From contig NC_064537.1 in the NCBI RefSeq assembly GCF_023856365.1, positions 687,001-751,000 on the forward strand: a stretch of 64,000 bases of DNA, given 5' to 3'. Positions within the stretch are counted from its first letter, which is position 1. Every line of letters starts with the position of its first letter. Positions 10,440 through 19,500 of the stretch are shown here, one piece after another. Origin of the DNA: Brienomyrus brachyistius (Eukaryota; Chordata; Actinopteri; Osteoglossiformes; Mormyridae). A program made the position numbers and the translations under genes. Below the pieces are notes generated by a model that was given only the letters and a program-made list of their open reading frames with translations, was not told where the DNA came from and did no database searches.

Positions 10440-13400
10440 TCTTCAGTCCAGCAGGGCTTGGTGTATCGCGCCTGTGGTGCAGATGGACAGTGGGGCCCCA
10501 AGAACACTAGCGATTGTGAGCAGGACGACCCTATGGAGGTGCAGATAGCAACAGCAAAACTACATGCCTGTGAACTTTACTTAAAATATATATATTTTAA
10601 ATTATGGCTTTTCAAGGAAATATATTTGTATACAAACTTTTAATTGTATTTCTACTGTGGTTTCTATTATTTTTTATACATTTTGATTCATTTTAATCCT
10701 TGATATATTTTTCATTGTGCATGACTGCACTGTGCTGTTAGCTGTCCAAGAGGTAGGGTGTGGTCTGTTTGGCGTGGACTGATGATGTCATATGCCTCTG
10801 CAGCATCAGTATGGCAGGATCCTGGGCAAGCTGAGGGCCATGTACACTGTGGGATACTCACTGTCCTTGGGGGCCCTGGTCCTGGCGCTGACCATCTTGG
10901 TGGCCTTCAGGTGAGAGCCAGCTGCACAGGGCAGTATGAGGATAGCGTGACATGAGACCCTCCTCAGTGGACTCTGCATGGTCTTTCTTGCAGGCACTAT
11001 GGATTTGTTCTGATACCCCAACTGGGCAATATGGGGCATGTTGTGTAATATGGAGCTCTTCCTATAGTCGGGAGAATGAGCTCTGTTGTTAGCTGGGACA
11101 TGGATCTTGCTTGTCTGTGATCTGATGCTTATCTGCTGGGGGTTTAATGAGGAAGTGAAGCAGACTCAGTGATGAGCAGCTCCCAGGGCCAGATGGCCTT
11201 AGCACCTCACACCCTTGTTTTCCCAGGAAGCTGCACTGCATGCGCAACAATATCCACATGAACCTGTTTGCCTCCTTCATCCTGCGGGCTCTCTCCATTC
11301 TGGCGAAGGACGCCCTGCTGGACACCACCAACTACAGCCTGTCTCAGGGTGCTGCCACACCTGACTACCAGGTGGAGCACTGGCTGAATCCGCAGGTAGG
11401 CTGCCAGTAAGGGGCAGAGTCCTGTAGGTGGCTCCCTCTTACATTGTTGCTGCTTTCTAGAACGTTCTCTCTTCTACCAGAGAACAACCATTTCACTTAC
11501 AACATATTGCCCTCTGTGTAAATTCATTAACTTCAAAATTTAGAATTGCTTTTCTATTGAAAAAAAATGAAGTCATTTTGCAATTGTATGAGGTGCTTGA
11601 TCCTTCATTTCCTATCAACTTATGAAAAAAAATCCTTTTGTAAAAAAAATTAAAATCAGATGTCCCAACCAAAATAAAATCACAGTTATCTGGCCCAAGA
11701 TCCTGAAAATATGCTAAAAATGGATAACAAGCAAAAAAAAAACTAAGATAACAGGAACATGTATGCATTGTCAATATGTAATGAAAAGGGACATGTATGT
11801 AAGGTCAGGCTGTAAAGTGCATGATCATGTATGTAAGGTCAGGCTGTAAAGTGCATGATCATGTATGTAAGGTCAGGCTGTAAAGTGCATGATCATGTAT
11901 GTAAGGTCAGACTGTAAAGCACACAATCATGTATGTAAAGTCAGGCTTTAAAGTGCATAATCATGTATGTAAGGTCAAGCTGTAAAGTGCATGATCATGT
12001 ATGTAAGGTCAGTCTGTAAAGTGTATGATCATGTATGTAAAGTCAGACTGTAAAGAGCATGATCATGCATGTAAAGTCAGTCTGTAAAATGTATGATCAT
12101 GTATGTAAAGTCAGACTGTAAAGAGCATGATCATGCATGTAAATTCAGGATCTATAGCAAGTAAACAGAGCTGAAAGTCATACGTAGTGTGTGTGGGTGA
12201 AATATACATTATGTTGTGGGGACCGAATGTCCCCACAATGTGATAAAAACCTGTTATTTTGACATTGTGGGGATTATTGTTTTCGGTCTCCACCAGGGGA
12301 AATTAAATTTTATAGAAATCTAAACTCTGATGGTGGCTTGTGCATATAAGTCGAACACTAGTTTGGAGCATCCAGTCTTTGCTTCAGCTCTGGTGATTTA
12401 GGAGGACTTTGGTGAGGCTATGGAGAAGGACTGTCAGTCAGCCTCGAATATGTTCTGAAGAATCGTCAGGTAACTCAGGAGGGGGAAGCAGAGCATCACC
12501 AATGCAATTTACATCAGGGATGGAGAGCTGTGGACCTCAACTAGGGATATAGTCAGGCAGTGGAAGGGATATTTCGAGGATCTCCTAAATTCCACTGATA
12601 TGCCTTCCTTGGAGGAAGTAGAGCTGGAAGACTCAAAGGAGGACTTGCCCATCTCTGGGGCGGAGGTCACTGAAGTAGTAAAACAAATACTCAGTGGTAG
12701 GACTGGGGGTGCATGAGATTCGCCCTGAGTTCTAAAAGCTCTTGGTGTTGTATTGCTGTTCTGGCTGGCACGCCTCTTCTACGTTGTTGAAGTTGAACAT
12801 AATGCCTTTTGATTGGCAGACTGGGGTGGTGGTCCCAGTGTTTAAGAAAAGGGATCAGAGGATGTATTCCCACTTTAGGAAGACCACACTCCTCGGCCTC
12901 CCTGGGAAGGTCTATGCCAGGGTACTGGAGAGAAGGGTCCCCCAGCTGGTCGAACCTTGGATCCAGGAGGAACAATCCGAATTACATCCTGGTCTCTTCA
13001 CCCTCAAGATACTGGAGTGTTCATGGGAGTATTCCCAACCAGTCTACATGTGTTTCGTTGATTTGGAAAAGGCATACGATCATGTCCCTCAGGCGGTCCT
13101 GTGAGGGGTGCTTCAGGAGTATGGGGTTGTTGAGGGCTATCAGATCCCTGTACATACGGAGCGAGAGTTTAGTTCACATTGCTAGCAGTATGTCAAACTT
13201 GTTGCAAATGGGTGTTGGACTCCGCTGGGGCTGCTCTTTGTCATTGATTCTGTTCAAAACTTTTATGGACAGAATTTCTAGGCATAGCCAAGGAGAAGAG
13301 GGGGTCTGGTTCTGGGGCCTCATGATTGCATCTTTGCTTTTTGCAGATGATGTGGTCCTGTTGACTATGATCTGCAGCATGCAATGGGGCTGTTTGCAGC

Positions 13401-16400
13401 TGAGAGTGAGGCAGCCAGGATGATGATCAGCACCTCCAGTTCTGAGGCTATTGTTCTTGACCGGAAAAGGGTGGACTGTTCTTTCCTAGTTGTGGATGAG
13501 ATGCTCCCTCTAGCGGAGGAGTTTAAGTATCTCAGGGTCACGAGTGAGGGAAGAAGGGAGCGGCAGATTGACAGACAGATCGGTGCAGCATCTGCATTAA
13601 TGCAGACACTGTACCATTCTGTTTTGGTGAAGAGGGAACTGAGCTAGAAGGCAAAGCTCACCTTTTACCAGTCTATCTACATTTCTGCCCTCACCTATGG
13701 TCATGAGCTCTGGGTAGTGACCGAAAGAATGAGAGAACTAGCTCAGAGATTCAGGACCCATTCAGGAGCTATTGCTCTTCCGCACCAAAACAAGCCAGTT
13801 GAGGTGATTTGGGCATCTATCAAGGATGCCTCCTGGATGGCTCCCTCTGGAGGTGTTTCGGGTGTGTACAACCAGGAGGAGGCCCCGGGGCAGACCCAGG
13901 ACATGCTGGAGAGATTATATATCTCGGCTGGCCTGGGAACGCCGTAGTATTCCCTCGGTGTAGCTGGAGGAGGGGGCTCATGAGAGGGTGGTCTGGGTAT
14001 TCCTGTTAGACTGCTGCCCCTACGGCCTGACCCCAAATAAGTGGCAAAAATGGATGGATGAATGGAATAATCTGCTACGGCAATAAAAAAAAATAAAAAT
14101 TCCAAAAGACTTCTATTTCATTTGGTTACTTACAGTTAAGGGTAAGGCTGGGTAAGGGTTAAGATTATCATTGTTGGGATTAGAGATTAGGGTTTTGCCT
14201 ATATAAATGATATGAGTAAAAGTCTGTGTGTGTGTGTTTGTGTGTGTGTTCACACGTCTCTGCTCCTCCCAGACAGCTACAGGGTGCCGCCTTGCTGTGC
14301 TGATGATGCAGTACAGCGTCATGGCCAACAACTACTGGCTGCTGGTGGAGGGCATCTACCTACACAACCTTCTGGTGGTTACAGTCTTCACTGAGAAGAA
14401 TTACTTCAACATTTACCTATGCATTGGCTGGGGTGAGCTGACGTGCGTTTGTGTGTGTATGTTCTGTAGTCTAACTCACCTGATCAGTCTAACAGAGCTA
14501 AACTGATCACTATGGTTTCCATTGTGTTAAAGGAAGAGAGGAGAGGGAGGCAGGGAGTCTGGGGCAAGGAAGAGAGGAGAGGGAAGTCAGGGAGTCTGGG
14601 GCAAGGAAGAGAGGAGAGGGAAGTCAGGGAGTCTGGGGAAAGGAAGAGAGGAGAGGGAAGTCAGGGAGTCTGGGGAAAGGAAGAGAGGAGAGGGAAGTCA
14701 GGGAGTCTGGGGAAAGGAAGAGAGGAGAGGGAAGTCAGGGAGTCTGGGGAAAGGAAGAGAGGAGAGGGAAGTCAGGGAGTCTGGGGAAAGGAAGAGAGGA
14801 GAGGGAAGTCAGGGAGTCTGGGGCAAGGAAGAGAGGAGAGGGAAGTCAGGGAGTCTGGGGAAAGGAAGAGAGGAGAGGGAGGCAGGGAGTCTGGGGCAAG
14901 GAAGAGAGGAGAGGGAAGTCAGGGAGTCTGGGGCAAGGAAGAGAGGAGAGGGAAGTCAGGGAGTCTGGGGAAAGGAAGAGAGGAGAGGGAAGTCAGGGAG
15001 TCTGGGGCAAGGAAGAGAGGAGAGGGAAGTCAGGGAGTCTGGGGAAAGGAAGAGAGGAGAGGGAAGTCAGGGAGTCTTGGGAAAGGAAGAGAGGAGAGGG
15101 AAGTCAGGGAGTCTTGGGAAAGGAAGAGAGGAGAGGGAAGTCAGGGAGTCTGGGGAAAGGAAGAGAGGAGAGGGAAGTCAGGGAGTCTGGGGAAAGGAAG
15201 AGAGGAGAGGGAAGTCAGGTCAGTCTGGGGAAAGGAAGAGAGGAGAGGGAAGTCAGGGAGTCTGGGGAAAGGAAGAGAGGAGAGGGAAGTCAGGGAGTCT
15301 GGGGAAAGGAAGAGAGGAGAGGGAAGTCAGGGAGTCTGGGGAAAGGAAGAGAGGAGAGGGAAGTCAGGGAGTCTGGGGCAAGGAAGAGAGGAGAGGGAAG
15401 TCAGGGAGTCTGGGGAAAGGAAGAGAGGAGAGGGAAGTCAGGTCAGTCTGGGGAAAGGAAGAGAGGAGAGGGAAGTCAGGTCAGTCTGGGGAAAGGAAGA
15501 GAGGAGAGGGAAGTCAGGGAGTCTGGGGAAAGGAAGAGAGGAGAGGGAAGTCAGGGAGTCTGGGGAAAGGAAGAGAGGAGAGGGAAGTCAGGGAGTCTGG
15601 GGCAAGGGTGACAGGCGAGGGAAACCAAGGAGCCTGGGGGAAGGAAGAGAGGAGAGGGAGGCAGGGAGTCTGGGGAAAAGAAGAGAGGAGAGGGAGGCAG
15701 GGAGCAGGGGAACGGCTGGAAGGAGGGAGCAGCAGCTGGCTTGCTCTTATTATGTCTCCATCCCATAGGTGCTCCACTGATATTTGTGTTGCCCTGGGTG
15801 ACGGTGAAGTACCTCTATGAGAATCATGAGTAAGTTTCCTCCTTCTGTCTGCCTGCCTGTGTGTCAGTTTGCTGGTTCTTTTACCGTTTTATCCCAGGCA
15901 TGCAAATTTCTGCAACACAGTAATCCCTACATGTAGGGATCCATGCCCTATCAAATCAGCATCTTATTAATTATTATTAGTAATTATTAGTATTATTAGT
16001 AATTATTAATACTTATTAAGAGTTTTACATATCAATGGGTGGGCAGAGGGAGCTCAGCACAGCCATGCTGCTTAACAGTGAGGAAGCCTGTTTAATTAAT
16101 GCCTCACTGCAGCATGCCCTGGAAGAGGTAATTGCAGGGATAGATTTTGGGGACAGGATTGTCACTCCAGCCACCATAAAAAAACTCACAACCGCTCAGT
16201 ATAAACAGGCACGACACCCTTCTGCTCTCCAGGGGAGCAGCTCTGCTGCAGTTGCGTGCAGCAAGGCTGCATGCATCATGAAGGGGATGGGGAAAGCCTT
16301 TGGAGAGCTAATAGGGTCAGGCCTGTTGGGGATCAGAGCTGGTGTAGTGCAATATGAAATTGCTGCACAATCACATAATAATAATAATGATAATATATGT

Positions 16401-16479
16401 GAGCCATCACCACGAAATGAGTCTTATGGGTGCAGTTCTACCAGTGCGACTTAAGACTCATTTCGTGGCGACGGGTCAC

Positions 16480-16517
<38 letters not shown>

Positions 16518-19500
16518 GTGATGGTATCATCTTTCCCTCCCCCCCCCCCGGTTTCCAGGTGCTGGGAGAGGAACATCAACATGGGTTTCTGGTGGATCAT
16601 CCGCTCTCCGATCGTGTTCGCTGTGCTGGTCAGTCCACTCCACTGCTCTGCTCTCCTTCTTCTCCTCTATCCTTCCCCATCATCTCTGCTGTCCTTCCAC
16701 TCTGCTCTCCTTCTTCTCCTCTATCCTTCCCCATCATCTCTGCTGTCCTTCCACTCTGCTCTCATTCTTCTCCTCTATCCTTCCCCATCATCTCTGCTGT
16801 CCTTCCACTCTGCTCTCCTTCTTCTCCTCTATCCTTCCCCATCATCTCTGCTGTCCTTCCACTCTGCTCTCCTTCTTCTCCTCTATCCTTCCTCATCATC
16901 CCTGCTGTATTTGCTCTCCGCTCCCCTTTCTTTCCGCTCTACTTCCTCTCCACTGTCCTTCCTTGCTGCCATCCTCCTTCTCCACTCCCCTTCCTCACTG
17001 CTGTCCTTCCTCTCCGCTTTCCTTCCTCTCTGCTGTCCTTCTCTCTGCTCCCCTTCCTCACTGCTGTCCTTCCTCTCCACTCCCCTTTCTCTCCACTCCC
17101 CTTCCTCACTGCTGTCCTTCCTCTCCACTCCCCTTTCTCTCTGCTCCCCTTCCTCTCCACTTTCCTTCCTCTCTGCTGTCCTTCTCTCTGCTCCCCTTCC
17201 TCTCTGCTGTCCTTCTCTCTGCTCCCCTTCCTAGCTGCCATTCTTCCTCCCTGCTCCCCTTCCTCCCTGCTCTCCTTCCTTGCTACTGTTCTTTCTATCT
17301 GCTCCCCTTCCTCTTCACTCCACTTCCACTCCATTCCCCTTCCTCTCGGTTCTCCTTCTTCTGCCATCCACTGAGTTGGCTCATGCTGGTTTAGCACCTG
17401 ATGTGACTGTGGCAAGACATTTATAATTACAAATTCATCATTACATGCTGGTTGGGGCTGGGCCCTTTAAGGAGCTTGGGGCTGATGCGTATGCAATGTG
17501 TGGTTTTGCTACATGCCGTAGTGTGTTACTGTAAGGGTGCAGGACACCTCATCATGTTAGGGATGCGTCTGGGGAAACAGCACGGATGCAGTGAATTCGG
17601 GGGAAAAATTTCCGTGAATTTGGAGAAACGGCAAACAAAGAACATAAAACGCATCAACAAACGTCAATCACCGGACAGGCAAGCACTAAGTACCAGAATT
17701 TATTAACAAACTAGATACAACTGAGAACACTTGGATTCCACATGAGGTAACAAAGGGGCGTGGCACACAGGAGGATCGGAAGAGCAAGTCATGACACAGC
17801 GTCACCGCAACCTACGCGGCTTGTACTGATTAGTGTAGCTCACAGGAATGAGGTTTCTGATATCCGGAAATTCAGATGCACACAGAATGTAATGGGCTTC
17901 TTTTCATTTTGAAACACTCTTGGAATGTATAACTAAACAAGAGATACATAAGGATTCAATGGTTATTATTTCTTTTTTATGGTGGCATAGGTATGGCAAA
18001 AGCAATAGCATCCTTTTGTGAGCAGGGGCTCGTAGGGACACGGATAACATTGACTGCTAAATCAGCCATTTGGTGTGAATGGAATGTAATTATACCTTCA
18101 CTCTGCCTTTGAGTGGCTCCCCTCCAAACGCCGGCTCCGATGTCCCGGTTGCAGGACACAGAGGAGGAGGGCCACCTTTGTTCCTAAAGCTGGCCTTTTG
18201 AGCTCCTGACAACCCCCCCAAACCCACCATTATCACCTCTCACACTCCGACTTCCCCCTACAATCCAGACCTCCTCAGATCTGAGTCTCTCTCACTTCTC
18301 ATTTTTTTCACTTTCAGCATCATGCACCTTATTGCCTCTGTATTTAAAGTCATTTATTATTGTTCGTAGTTCATTGTCTGTCTATTGTGTGTCATTTAAA
18401 ATTGCCCCTCGGGGACAAATAAAGTTTTTTGAATTTGAATTTATGGAAGGCTTCCGTGTTCAGTGCCTCTCCAGATTCAACATTAAACAAAGTCAACTGT
18501 AGAGCCCAAGTCACCTCATTTTATATGACATAACCCAGTGTTGTCACCAGGAAAATGTCCAGAAGGACAAAAAAGCAGACTCATAAGAAAAACTCTCAAA
18601 GTGATGTATGAGAATCTGCCCTCACTCAATACAGATGTTGGCCACTTGCAGTAGAGTTGCCCATGTGCATTTGTCTAGGAAGCTCCATATATGTACATGG
18701 TCCCCCAGGGATTTGGTTTACTCGCTCTCACTTCATCTCCCCCTCAGGTGAACTTCTTCATCTTCATTCGGATCATCCGGATCCTAATGACCAAACTCAA
18801 GGCTCATCAGATGAGATACACAGACTACAAGTTCCGGTGAGGGACCTTGCTTCCCGACCCTGTGTCTGAAATCTGCACAGCTCTACCTTTTCCTTATTAA
18901 CTTTTCTTCTTTGTTATCTCCAGCCTCTTATTGTTTGTATTTTTTATGAAAAGTAATTTAAGGTTATTAAAGTCTTGTATCCTCAAAACCACGCTGGGTA
19001 ATGGCATACAATCTATACAACTTCTTTGCCTTTAGACTGGCCAAATCAACTCTGACCCTAATTCCTCTGCTGGGAATCCATGTCATCCTCTTCATCTTTG
19101 TGGTGGATGAGAACACAGCTCCCATGGACCCTTTACGCATTGCCAAGCTCTTCTACAACCTCTTCTTTAACTCCTTTCAGGTATGACTCCTTTCAGGTTT
19201 TGCTGGGTATTGTTGCTTTTATTGAGTGGTCACTGAGCATCTATTGCATCACAGTGCAGTAACTTGTACCTGAGATACCAATGAAAGTGTGTAATCATTT
19301 TCGTGGGTCCTGTCATTGGTTTGTGGGCTGTGGGGATCCAGGATTGACCTACATTCAGGGTTCCTCCCCCCATCCAGAGCTAAGTTTTAACGCAGCCCTG
19401 CCTACATTGTTGATGTGCATGGTGTTCCAAAAAGTTGTGAGCAATGAAAGTTATGGATTTAGTAAGATTTGTAATGATTTGTAAGGATCACAGAGTACTG

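Noticed and set aside
14512..15768. 418-codon plus-strand open frame (Gly/Glu/Arg-rich)
   Set aside because: It lies wholly within gcgr intron 7, in a 37-bp array whose unit has no stop. Since 37 is not a multiple of three, the protein cycles through registers.
16035..16454. 139-codon frame in gcgr intron 8
   Set aside because: It looks protein-like at first but shows no domain, ends in AAT repeats and the hairpin, and has no matching splice sites.
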